Shown: piece by piece, positions 35,102 to 43,105 of the stretch
How the letters are laid out: each line of letters opens with the position of its first letter
Position numbering within the stretch: the stretch's first letter is position 1
Assembly (NCBI RefSeq): GCF_000981805.1
Contig: NZ_CP011132.1
Span: 1,426,001 to 1,490,000 of the forward strand
Length of the DNA stretch: 64,000 nucleotides
Direction: 5' to 3'
Source of the DNA: Citrobacter amalonaticus Y19
Lineage (GTDB): Bacteria > Pseudomonadota > Gammaproteobacteria > Enterobacterales > Enterobacteriaceae
Position numbers and translations under genes: made by a program
The notes under the pieces: model-generated
Seen by the model: the letters and a program-made list of their open reading frames with translations, nothing else
Told to the model about the DNA's origin: nothing
The model's database searches: none

Positions 35102-36322
35102 GTGGTTGCTGATAGTCAGCCTGGGCACATCGATCAAATAAAGCAGACCAATGCGGGTGCGGTTTATCGCCTGATTGATCAGTTGGGGCCGGTATCGCGT
35201 ATTGATCTTTCGCGTCTTGCGCAACTGGCGCCTGCCAGTATCACGAAGATAGTGCGCGAAATGCTTGAGGCGCACCTGGTCCAGGAACTGGAAATTAAAG
35301 AAGCCGGCAGTCGCGGACGCCCTGCGGTAGGACTGGTGGTGGAAACCGAAGCCTGGCACTATTTGTCCATTCGTATCAGTCGTGGGGAAATCTTTCTCGC
35401 CCTGCGCGATCTCAGCAGCAAGCTGGTGGTGGAAGAGTGTCTTGAACTGCCGCTGAACGACGAGACGCCGCTGCTGGCGCGTATTGTCACGCTGGTCGAT
35501 CAGTTTTTTATTCGCCATCAGCAGAAGCTTGAACGTCTGACCTCCATCGCCATTACCTTACCCGGCATTATCGATACCGAGAATGGGGTAGTGCATCGCA
35601 TGCCGTTTTATGCCGATGTGAAGGAGATGCCGCTCGGCGATACGCTGGCGCAGCACACCGGTGTGCCGGTCTACATTCAGCATGATATCAGCGCCTGGAC
35701 GATGGCTGAGGCGCTGTTCGGCGCGTCCCGCGGGGCGCGCGATGTGATTCAGGTGGTTATCGATCATAACGTTGGCGCCGGGGTGATTACCGACGGCCAT
35801 TTACTGCATGCGGGCAGCAGCAGCCTGGTGGAGATAGGCCACACCCAGGTCGATCCTTACGGAAAACGCTGTTACTGCGGCAATCACGGCTGTCTGGAAA
35901 CCATTGCCAGCGTCGAAAGTGTGCTGGAACTGGCGCAGGTGCGGCTGGCACAATCCATGAGTTCGTCGCTCCACGGCCAGCCGCTGACGGTTGATTCGCT
36001 GTGTCAGGCGGCGATGCAGGGCGATCTATTGGCTAAAGACATTATCAGCGGCGTGGGAGCGCACGTTGGCCGTATCCTCGCCATTATGGTCAATCTGTTT
36101 AACCCGCAAAAAATACTGATTGGGTCGCCGCTCAGTAAAGCGGCGGACGTGTTATTCCCGGCGATAGCGGACAGCATCCGCCAGCAGGCGCTACCGGCCT
36201 ACAGCAAGAATATGGTCGTTGAGAGCACGCAGTTCTCTAATCAGGGGACAATGGCGGGCGCTGCGCTGGTAAAAGACGCGATGTATAATGGTTCTTTGTT
36301 GATTCGTCTATTACAGGGTTAA
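35102..36322 (+). CDS. mlc: Mlc, ROK-family repressor of glucose-PTS genes
   Basis: Mlc (DgsA) represses ptsG, manXYZ, malT and its own gene; dephosphorylated EIICB-Glc sequesters it when glucose is transported. The 406-residue protein has an N-terminal helix-turn-helix (ARLAQLAPASITKIV-like), the ROK glycine motif (VVIDHNVGAGVI) and the zinc motif HTQVDPYGKRCYCGNHGCLE with three cysteines. GTG is the start codon, as in E. coli, preceded by GGGAG. bioD2 follows 125 bases later. Confidence 0.97.
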   Translation: MVADSQPGHIDQIKQTNAGAVYRLIDQLGPVSRIDLSRLAQLAPASITKIVREMLEAHLVQELEIKEAGSRGRPAVGLVVETEAWHYLSIRISRGEIFLALRDLSSKLVVEECLELPLNDETPLLARIVTLVDQFFIRHQQKLERLTSIAITLPGIIDTENGVVHRMPFYADVKEMPLGDTLAQHTGVPVYIQHDISAWTMAEALFGASRGARDVIQVVIDHNVGAGVITDGHLLHAGSSSLVEIGHTQVDPYGKRCYCGNHGCLETIASVESVLELAQVRLAQSMSSSLHGQPLTVDSLCQAAMQGDLLAKDIISGVGAHVGRILAIMVNLFNPQKILIGSPLSKAADVLFPAIADSIRQQALPAYSKNMVVESTQFSNQGTMAGAALVKDAMYNGSLLIRLLQG

Positions 36323-36447
36323 CATTTTTTAACTGTTCTACCAAAAATTGCGCTAACTCAAGCTGATTCTACCTGGCATACCTTAGACTTTCTCCACTGT
36401 ATTATTTTCCTGGCTTATATTTTCGAAGCATAACGGTGGAGTTGGTG

Positions 36448-37143
36448 ATGCTGAAGCGTTTCTTTATTACAGGTACAGACACTTCTGTTGGGAAGACGGT
36501 TGTTTCCCGCGCATTGCTACAAGCGTTAGCGTCGGGGGGTAAAAGCGTTGCGGGATATAAACCGGTCGCGAAGGGCAGTAAAGAGACCACTGAAGGGTTT
36601 CGTAACCGGGATGCGCTGGTGTTGCAAAGCGTATCAACGCTGGAATTGCCCTATGAGGCCGTTAACCCTATCGCTCTGAGCGAAGATGAAAGTAGCGTAG
36701 CCCACAGTGGCCCGATCAATTACACCTTACTGTCTAACGGTCTGGCTAGCCTGAGCGAAAAGGTTGATCACGTCGTGGTTGAAGGCACCGGCGGCTGGCG
36801 CAGCCTGATGAACGATCTGCGTCCGTTGTCTGAATGGGTGGTGCAGGAGCAGTTACCGGTGTTGATGGTGGTCGGTATTCAGGAAGGCTGCATTAACCAT
36901 GCGCTGCTGACGGCCCAGGCGATCGCCAACGACGGTTTGCCGCTGATTGGTTGGGTCGCTAACCGTATCAATCCGGGTCTGGCACATTACGCAGAGATTA
37001 TCGATGTGCTGAGCAAAAAACTGCCCGCGCCGTTGATTGGCGAACTGCCTTATTTACCGCGTGCCGAGCAGCGCGAACTGGGACAATACATTCGTCTGTC
37101 AATGCTGGGAAGCGTGCTGTCGGTAGACAGAATCATGGCCTGA
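36448..37143 (+). CDS. bioD2: Dethiobiotin synthetase-like BioD2 (YnfK)
   Basis: BioD2 is a paralogue of dethiobiotin synthetase, the ATP-dependent carboxylase that closes the ureido ring in biotin synthesis. The 231-residue P-loop protein shows FFITGTDTSVGKTVVSRAL (GxxxxGKT), the PVAKGSKE substrate loop and VVEGTGGWRSLMND, where BioD has the VEGAGG motif. GGAG lies 7 bases before the ATG at 36448. It is the monocistronic neighbour of mlc, as in E. coli. Whether it contributes to biotin supply here is unknown. Confidence 0.94.
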   Translation: MLKRFFITGTDTSVGKTVVSRALLQALASGGKSVAGYKPVAKGSKETTEGFRNRDALVLQSVSTLELPYEAVNPIALSEDESSVAHSGPINYTLLSNGLASLSEKVDHVVVEGTGGWRSLMNDLRPLSEWVVQEQLPVLMVVGIQEGCINHALLTAQAIANDGLPLIGWVANRINPGLAHYAEIIDVLSKKLPAPLIGELPYLPRAEQRELGQYIRLSMLGSVLSVDRIMA

Positions 37144-37167
37144 TCCACGACGATATACCAGATGGTG

Positions 37168-37203
37168 AAACCGGGGAGAGCAAACGCGCTCCCCGGTTTT
37201 TTT
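37168..37203. terminator. Terminator between bioD2 and osmV
   Basis: An 11-bp stem (AAACCGGGGAG/CTCCCCGGTTT) with a 10-base loop is followed by a run of T. It separates the converging bioD2 and osmV genes. Confidence 0.92.
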
Positions 37204-37221
37204 GGACCGTCAGAACCTTTC

Positions 37222-38370
37222 TTAGCTGCTTTCGTGAATGTTCAGCGCCCGGCGGGTACGTCCTGAGCTCAGATAATCGGCGATGTAATCCTGTGAGATC
37301 TCGCCGTTGTAGCGGCCTTCCTCGTCAACAATCGGCATCCAGCTGGTATTACTTTCATACAGTTTGGACAGCACAATGCGCAGGTTATCTTCGGCCTTGC
37401 CGGTAATGCGGAAGGGATGAATGATGTCTGCGCAGGTGCCGGTTGCCTGACGCGCCTCGCGACGTTTCACAAAGCCCAGCGGCTTGCCTTCGCCATCCAC
37501 CACCGTAATCGCGCGGATGTCGTTGTCATCCATAATGCCAAAGGCTTCATTCAGCGACGTGGAGGGTTGCGCGGTCAGCGTCGGTTGCCGATCGGTCACG
37601 TCGCCCGCAGAGACCAGCAGCAAACGCTTAAGCGTGCGGTCCTGACCGACGAATGACCCGACAAAGTCGTTGGCCGGTTTGGCCAGCAACTCATCCGGGC
37701 TGGCACACTGGACAATGCGTCCCTGGCGGAATACGGCAATACGATCGCCGAGTTTCAGCGCCTCATCGATATCATGACTCACCAGCATCACTGTCTTTTT
37801 CAGTGCGCGCTGCATCTCCAGGAACTGATTCTGGATAACCTCGCGGTTGATCGGGTCGACGGCGCCAAACGGCTCATCCATCAGCAGAACCGGCGGATCC
37901 GCAGCCAGGGCGCGAATGACGCCAATACGCTGTTGCTGGCCGCCGGACATCTCTTTCGGATAGCGATGCAGAAACTTCTTCGCATCCATTGCCACCATCT
38001 CCATCAACTCTTCGGCACGACGTTTACAGCGGGCTTTATCCCAGCCCAGCATACGGGGGACGACCGTAATGTTCTCTTCAATGGTCATGTTAGGAAACAG
38101 ACCAATCTGCTGGATAACATAGCCAATGTTGCGGCGCAGGGTCACGGTATCCATCTCACCGGTATTTTCACCGTTAATCAGGATGTTGCCGCTGCTCGGG
38201 GTAATCAGGCGGTTAATCATCTTCAGGGTGGTGGTCTTGCCGCAGCCCGACGGCCCCAGCAGAACGCACATTTCCCCCTCTGGTACGTTCAGATTGACGT
38301 TATCGACGGCCTTAAGCGGCTGACCATTTTTCTGTGAAAATTGTTTGGTGAGGTTTTCCAGTTTTATCAT
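37222..38370 (-). CDS. osmV: Osmoprotectant ABC transporter ATP-binding protein OsmV
   Basis: OsmV is the ATPase of an OpuC/OsmU-type importer for compatible solutes such as glycine betaine or choline-O-sulfate. The 382-residue protein has Walker A (GPSGCGKTT), the signature MSGGQQQR, Walker B (VLLMDEP) and two C-terminal CBS domains (about 255-375) of the kind that sense ionic strength. I chose MIKLENLTKQFSQK as the start; it overlaps the osmW stop by one base. It is the last gene of osmYXWV as transcribed. Salmonella has this system at the same locus. Confidence 0.92.
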   Translation of the reverse strand: MIKLENLTKQFSQKNGQPLKAVDNVNLNVPEGEMCVLLGPSGCGKTTTLKMINRLITPSSGNILINGENTGEMDTVTLRRNIGYVIQQIGLFPNMTIEENITVVPRMLGWDKARCKRRAEELMEMVAMDAKKFLHRYPKEMSGGQQQRIGVIRALAADPPVLLMDEPFGAVDPINREVIQNQFLEMQRALKKTVMLVSHDIDEALKLGDRIAVFRQGRIVQCASPDELLAKPANDFVGSFVGQDRTLKRLLLVSAGDVTDRQPTLTAQPSTSLNEAFGIMDDNDIRAITVVDGEGKPLGFVKRREARQATGTCADIIHPFRITGKAEDNLRIVLSKLYESNTSWMPIVDEEGRYNGEISQDYIADYLSSGRTRRALNIHESS

Positions 38371-39017
38371 TATCGTATCCCCTTTGGTGTCAGGACGACT
38401 TGCAGGCGGTGTAACAGCCAGTCGAGAACAATCGCTAAAAGACAAATCATCAGTGCGCCGGCAATCAGCATGCGAATATCGCTACCGCCGATGCCGTTCA
38501 GTAACAGCAATCCCAGACCGCCTGCGCCAATCACTGCGGCAATCGCCATCACGCCGATGTTCATGACCACGGCGGTGCGGATCCCGCCAAAAATCACCGG
38601 TAAAGCCATCGGGATTTCAACCCAGCGCAGGCGCTGCCAGAATGTCATGCCAATCCCGCGACCCGCTTCGCGTAACCCCGGCGGGATGCTGTCCAGCGCG
38701 GTATGGGTGTTACGCACGATAGGCAGCAGCGAGTAGAGGAACACGGCGGTAATGGCGGGCAGCGCGCCAATTCCGTGACCGATCAGCGAAAACAGAGGGA
38801 TCATCAGCCCGAAAAGGGCAATGGACGGAATCGTCAGCAGCAGTGTGGCGGCGCTCAGCACGGGTGTTGCCAGCCATTTGTGGCGGACAATCAGGATCCC
38901 CAGCGGCACGCCGGTCACAATCGCCAGGCCAACTGCCAGCGCCACCAGCCACAGATGCTGAAAAGTGAGCGTCGCCAGATAACCCGCGTTATCGATCATG
39001 TAGTGAATCGTATCCAT
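38370..39017 (-). CDS. osmW: Osmoprotectant ABC transporter permease OsmW
   Basis: OsmW is one of two membrane-spanning permeases of the OsmU importer. The 215-residue protein has about six helices and the ABC permease EAA-like loop LREAGRGIGMTFWQRLRWVE. It is tightly packed between osmX (9 bases upstream) and osmV (overlapping), so assembly of the transporter from one message is likely. Confidence 0.92.
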   Translation of the reverse strand: MDTIHYMIDNAGYLATLTFQHLWLVALAVGLAIVTGVPLGILIVRHKWLATPVLSAATLLLTIPSIALFGLMIPLFSLIGHGIGALPAITAVFLYSLLPIVRNTHTALDSIPPGLREAGRGIGMTFWQRLRWVEIPMALPVIFGGIRTAVVMNIGVMAIAAVIGAGGLGLLLLNGIGGSDIRMLIAGALMICLLAIVLDWLLHRLQVVLTPKGIR

Positions 39018-39026
39018 ATGCGCTCC

Positions 39027-39929
39027 TTACAGCAGGTTCTTTTGTTGCAGGAATTCACGAGCAACCTGCTGAGGTGACTGGTGATCGATATCAACCTTCG
39101 CATTCAACGAACTGATCACGTCATTATTCAACTGGCCCGAGAGGGTATTGAGCGCCTCGGCGAGTCCCGGATTGGCCTCCAGCGTATCTTTACGCACCAC
39201 CGGCGTGACAGCGTAACTTGGGAAGAAGCCTTTATCATCTTCCAGCACCTTGAGATCAAAACCCTTCACGCGACCGTCAGTGGTATAGATAAGACCGGCG
39301 TCAACAAAGCCATCACGCACGGCATTGTAGACCAGCCCGGGGTCCATCTGGCGGATTTGCGGTCGGTCAAGACTCATCTGATAGGCCTGTTGCAGCGGCT
39401 TCATGCCGTCACTGCGCCCGGCAAATTCCAGGTCGAGCCCCAGCAGCCAGTTGTTGTCGGGATCGGTCTGGCGGATGTGTTCAATTTTCGCCACCATCTC
39501 CGACATGGTGTTGATGTTTTCCGCTTCGGCGCGCTTGCGCTGCATGGCGAACGCGTAGGTGTTGTTCATATCTGCCGGTTTCAGCCATACCAGTCCCAGT
39601 TTGGCATCAAGGCGTTTTACCGTGTCATACGAGGCCTGCGGGCTCATGCGCTCATTGATATGGTTGAAAATAATCAGCGAAGTGCCGGTGTATTCCCATG
39701 TCATATCAATCTGTTTATTGATCATCGCATTACGTGAGATGACCGTGGCGATGTTGGTTTGCGGCTGAACCTGAAATCCCTTTTTTTGCAGATACTGCAC
39801 GGTCATGGCCGAGAGAATATGCTGTTCGGTAAAGCTCTTGGTGGCGAGGATAATGGGGGCGGCCTGGGCCTGCACGCTCACCAACAGCGCGGCAGCGAGC
39901 CATCCCAGCCATTTATTCTTGAGATTCAT
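39027..39929 (-). CDS. osmX: Osmoprotectant ABC transporter substrate-binding protein OsmX
   Basis: OsmX is the periplasmic binding protein of the importer, of the OpuAC/OpuBC fold. The 300-residue precursor has a signal peptide (about residues 1-23, cleaved after AQA). A two-lobed domain follows, with KSFTEQHILS, DMTWEYTGTS and GLIYTTDGRVKGFDLKVLED segments typical of quaternary-ammonium-binding proteins. No lipobox is present, so it should be soluble in the periplasm. Confidence 0.92.
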   Translation of the reverse strand: MNLKNKWLGWLAAALLVSVQAQAAPIILATKSFTEQHILSAMTVQYLQKKGFQVQPQTNIATVISRNAMINKQIDMTWEYTGTSLIIFNHINERMSPQASYDTVKRLDAKLGLVWLKPADMNNTYAFAMQRKRAEAENINTMSEMVAKIEHIRQTDPDNNWLLGLDLEFAGRSDGMKPLQQAYQMSLDRPQIRQMDPGLVYNAVRDGFVDAGLIYTTDGRVKGFDLKVLEDDKGFFPSYAVTPVVRKDTLEANPGLAEALNTLSGQLNNDVISSLNAKVDIDHQSPQQVAREFLQQKNLL

Positions 39930-39957
39930 TTAGCGCTCCTTGTTTTTATCATTGTCA

Positions 39958-40668
39958 TCAGGCCGTGTGCGGGCTCAGGGCGCGCCCAAGCCAGGCGAGC
40001 AGACTGTCGAGGATCAGGGCGAAAAGTGCGGTGGCGGTCGCCCCCAGAATCAATGTCGGGAAGTCGTTAAGATAGATGCCGGGGAAAATCAGCTCGCCGT
40101 AGCTGCTGGCGCCAATCAGGAATGCCAGCGGGGCGGTCCCGACGTTAATCGCGGTGGCGATGCGGATCCCGGAAAGCATCACCGGCCAGGCGTTGGGGAT
40201 TTCCACCTGACGCAATCGCTGCCATTTCGTCATACCGATGCCGTTTGCCGCTTCAATCAGCGACGGCGGAACAGAACTCAGTCCGGCATAGGTGTTACGC
40301 ACAATCGGCAGCAGCGACGCCAGAAACAGCGCAACAATAGCGGGCATGTCGCCAATGCCGATAATTACCATCGCCAGCGCGAGAACGGCCAGCGGAGGGA
40401 GCGTGTTGCCAATGTTGAAGATTTGCATGACATATTCGGCAACGCCTCTTGCGGCGGGGCGGCTGAGCAGGATACCGCTTGGAATACCGACCAGCAGGGC
40501 GAAGAACATGGAGGTAAGGACTAAAATCAGGTGCTGTTGACCGAGATAGAGTAAATCGACCTGACGCGATTTGAGCGTTTCGACGCCAATTCCCCAGATC
40601 AGTAGCGCCAGTAGCGCAATGATGACAAAACTAAAGCCCAGCACGCGTTTTAACGTGGATGTGTGCAT
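39958..40668 (-). CDS. Osmoprotectant ABC transporter permease OsmY
   Basis: This is the second permease of the OsmU importer; it is called osmY in Salmonella but is unrelated to the E. coli periplasmic OsmY, so I leave the symbol blank. The 236-residue protein has about six helices and the loop LIEAANGIGMTKWQRLRQVE, which parallels that in OsmW. I chose MHTSTLKRVLGFS as the start; it is the first gene of the operon. The 293 bases upstream are the likely osmotically controlled promoter region. Confidence 0.9.
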   Translation of the reverse strand: MHTSTLKRVLGFSFVIIALLALLIWGIGVETLKSRQVDLLYLGQQHLILVLTSMFFALLVGIPSGILLSRPAARGVAEYVMQIFNIGNTLPPLAVLALAMVIIGIGDMPAIVALFLASLLPIVRNTYAGLSSVPPSLIEAANGIGMTKWQRLRQVEIPNAWPVMLSGIRIATAINVGTAPLAFLIGASSYGELIFPGIYLNDFPTLILGATATALFALILDSLLAWLGRALSPHTA

Positions 40669-40933
40669 TGCAGTGTGTCTCCCTGTTTGCATGCGTTATG
40701 GCGGCGAATAATCGTCGCATGTTGTTATGCCATGGTTCGGCAGGGTGTTTTGAGCTATAGCAACAGGGTGGGAAGGATTCCAGCGTGGAGGCCATTTAGA
40801 TTCGCAGACTATTAATCGCGAAACGCGATTTGGCCTTATGCCGTAAAGGATAAGCAGGGTATGTAAAGAATTGTCTTAAAAACGTGAATGAAAAGTGACG
40901 CCGTAACAATAAAGAATAATGCAGGTATCAGAA
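40669..40933. other. Promoter region of the osm operon
   Basis: No gene is visible here. A nested inverted repeat lies at 40790-40835: GGCCA/TGGCC outside and AATCGCG-AAA-CGCGATT inside (40814-40830). It could be a transcript hairpin or a protein site upstream of the osm operon. I cannot place the promoter with confidence. Confidence 0.45.
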
Positions 40934-40954
40934 AAGGCAGGAAAAACCTGCCTT
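40934..40954 (-). terminator. Terminator after dmsD
   Basis: An 8-bp stem (AAGGCAGG/CCTGCCTT) with a 5-base loop and a following T run on the minus strand ends the ynfFGH-dmsD operon. Confidence 0.85.
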
Positions 40955-40961
40955 CAAAGGA

Positions 40962-41576
40962 TTAGCGGAATAACGGTTTTTCGGCGACCGGCATCAGCAA
41001 CTGAGACTGCCACTGCGCCAGGGTGTGACGGGCCAGTTCACCAAGAGCCCGATAAAAAGGATGACCGGCGTTCTCAATGAAAACGTCGAGAAAGCGGGAT
41101 GACCACGGGAACAGATGCCACGCCAGCAACTGTTCACATTCACTGTGTCGGCCACTTTCCGCCAGCCACGCCGCCATCAGCAATAACGAACCGAAATGAT
41201 CTTCGGGTTCATTTTGCGTTGCCTCGACGTGAATACCGTTATCGCGCATCCACTGACGCAGGGCCAGAGTGGACTCGCCAAACAGGACATTTTCGCGATC
41301 TAACCAGACGGATCCCCAGGGTGGCGACGGTAACGCATACGGACCCACAAACAGGCGCTGGAATGCTTCGGGCAGTGATTCATCGCTGACGCGTCTAAAG
41401 TCCGTCGCCAGCGGGGCCAGCGTTTCCGTGGCCAGCGGCCATTGTGTCTGCCAGTCATCTGCGGTTAACGCTGATACCAGAGGGGCGGCTTCGGCGCTGT
41501 CGGGCGCGTAGTAAAACAGTGCCCCCAGCACGCGTGCTGTCATCGTAAAATCATCACGTTGAGTAAAATCAGTCAT
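40962..41576 (-). CDS. dmsD: Tat proofreading chaperone DmsD
   Basis: DmsD binds the twin-arginine signal peptides of DmsA and YnfE/F and holds the enzymes until cofactor insertion is complete. The 204-residue protein is all helical (TorD/DmsD family) and contains PPWGSVWLDRENVLFG and the EPEDHFGSLL motif of the family. I chose MTDFTQRDDFTMTA as the start. It is the last gene of ynfFGH-dmsD, and its likely client YnfF is encoded by the first. Confidence 0.95.
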   Translation of the reverse strand: MTDFTQRDDFTMTARVLGALFYYAPDSAEAAPLVSALTADDWQTQWPLATETLAPLATDFRRVSDESLPEAFQRLFVGPYALPSPPWGSVWLDRENVLFGESTLALRQWMRDNGIHVEATQNEPEDHFGSLLLMAAWLAESGRHSECEQLLAWHLFPWSSRFLDVFIENAGHPFYRALGELARHTLAQWQSQLLMPVAEKPLFR

Positions 41577-41618
41577 CTGAAACATCCTGAAAAGTGCGGG
41601 TTTCCCCGCACGGATTTG

Positions 41619-42476
41619 TTAACCTGCCACCGCCATACCGACGGTCATATGCAGGCCATAAAACAGGCCGCGACCTATTATTTCGCCGCCAAGCACGAGG
41701 AGTAACCCCAGCAGCAACCCGGCGACATGCGGCTCTTTACGGCGTACCAGCGGGCAGATCCAGCAGCCCAGTCCGGCGGCAAGCAGCACCACACGCCATA
41801 CCTGCAAAGAGGCGTAATCCGGCACCAGCGCAGAAGCCTGCTGAACCGAACTGTGAATCGTCGCCAGCGACATGCCTTGCAGGACAATGACGGCCACGCT
41901 GACCAGCAGCGCCAGTACGCTGATACTGGCGAACACGGTTCCGCTAAAGGTGACGCGGGACACTCGTAGCAGTAATGCCGCAAACAGTGGGCCGCTGAGC
42001 AATACCGTCATGAAGAATGCCAGCGTCGTATAGCCAGTATACCAGGTCGGCACGGTATCAATCAGGTAAACACGGGTCATTGCCCAGACGAAGACGATCC
42101 CCAGCGCCATGCTGATCAGCAGCCAGAGTTTTCCCAGCGCGGGCGGCATTTTACCCAGTACGGCGACCAGCCACCAGATACCCCCCACGGCGAAAAAGAC
42201 CGAGCCTGCGGCGATTTCATTGCTCAACCCGGATGCACCAATGCGGTTGAGTGAGTTGAATGCCCGCATCGGCGACCCGAGATGCATAATCGACGCCAGG
42301 AATCCCAGCCCCATGACCAGCCAGAGGAAAAATAGACTGCGAACCAGGCGTTGCCGGGCGGCGGCATCGTTCTTCATCGCAAACCAGCCGAGTCCACTGA
42401 CAATCAGCGCGCCCACGACGCACTGGCCGAGTACCGTAAACAGCACCAGCGGCCATTCATGCCATCCACTTCCCAT
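41619..42476 (-). CDS. ynfH: DMSO reductase-like membrane anchor YnfH
   Basis: YnfH is a DmsC-type anchor that takes electrons from menaquinol and passes them to YnfG. The 285-residue protein has eight predicted helices and begins MGSGWHEWPLVLFTVLGQ, as in E. coli; the longer upstream frame would read through the end of ynfG. The start lies directly after the ynfG stop, so translation is probably coupled. Confidence 0.94.
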   Translation of the reverse strand: MGSGWHEWPLVLFTVLGQCVVGALIVSGLGWFAMKNDAAARQRLVRSLFFLWLVMGLGFLASIMHLGSPMRAFNSLNRIGASGLSNEIAAGSVFFAVGGIWWLVAVLGKMPPALGKLWLLISMALGIVFVWAMTRVYLIDTVPTWYTGYTTLAFFMTVLLSGPLFAALLLRVSRVTFSGTVFASISVLALLVSVAVIVLQGMSLATIHSSVQQASALVPDYASLQVWRVVLLAAGLGCWICPLVRRKEPHVAGLLLGLLLVLGGEIIGRGLFYGLHMTVGMAVAG

Positions 42477-42477
42477 T

Positions 42478-43095
42478 TTATACCTCCTTCGGATTTGCCA
42501 GATAACCGGTGGTATCCCCGGTCGGACGGCTGTTGGCATTCGGTTTGATCACAATACTCGGCTTCGTGAAGTGCGCGCCCGGCAGCGGGGCAACGGCAGC
42601 CAGTTCACCGTGTTGCTTGCGCAGTTCGTCGATGGGGCCGAAATCCAGCGCGCGCAGTGGACAAGATTCCACGCAGATCGGTTTTTTGCCATCGGCCACG
42701 CGGTCATGACAGCCATCGCACTTGGTCATGTGACCTTTGGCGGCATTATACTGCGGCGCGCCGTACGGACAGGCCATATGACAGTAGCGGCAGCCGATGC
42801 AGATATCTTCATCCACCACCACAAAACCGTCTTCCCGTTTGTGCATCGCGCCGCTCGGGCAGACCTTGGTACAGGCCGGATCTTCGCAGTGGTTGCAGGC
42901 AATGGACAGATAGTAAGCAAATACGTTCTGATGCCAGACGCCGTTGTCTTCCTGCCAGTCTCCGCCCGCGTATTCATAAATGCGGCGGAAGCTGACGTCC
43001 GGGGTTAAGTCTTTGTAATCTTTACAGGCCAGTTCGCAGGTTTTACACCCGGTGCAACGGCTGGAGTCAATAAAAAATCCATACTGAGTTGTCAT
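42478..43095 (-). CDS. ynfG: DMSO reductase-like iron-sulfur subunit YnfG
   Basis: YnfG is a DmsB-like ferredoxin subunit carrying four 4Fe-4S clusters that link the membrane anchor to the molybdenum subunit. The 205-residue protein has the motifs CTGCKTCELACK, CNHCEDPACTKVCP, CIGCRYCHMACP and CDGCHDR...CVESCP in order, complete for four clusters. It is the second gene of the operon, 10 bases after ynfF. Confidence 0.96.
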   Translation of the reverse strand: MTTQYGFFIDSSRCTGCKTCELACKDYKDLTPDVSFRRIYEYAGGDWQEDNGVWHQNVFAYYLSIACNHCEDPACTKVCPSGAMHKREDGFVVVDEDICIGCRYCHMACPYGAPQYNAAKGHMTKCDGCHDRVADGKKPICVESCPLRALDFGPIDELRKQHGELAAVAPLPGAHFTKPSIVIKPNANSRPTGDTTGYLANPKEV

Positions 43096-43105
43096 CGGTT
43101 ACTCC

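Noticed and set aside
36323..36447. TTAAC-TTTTTT-type repeat after mlc considered as a terminator
   Set aside because: The stem is short and AT-only, too weak to call.
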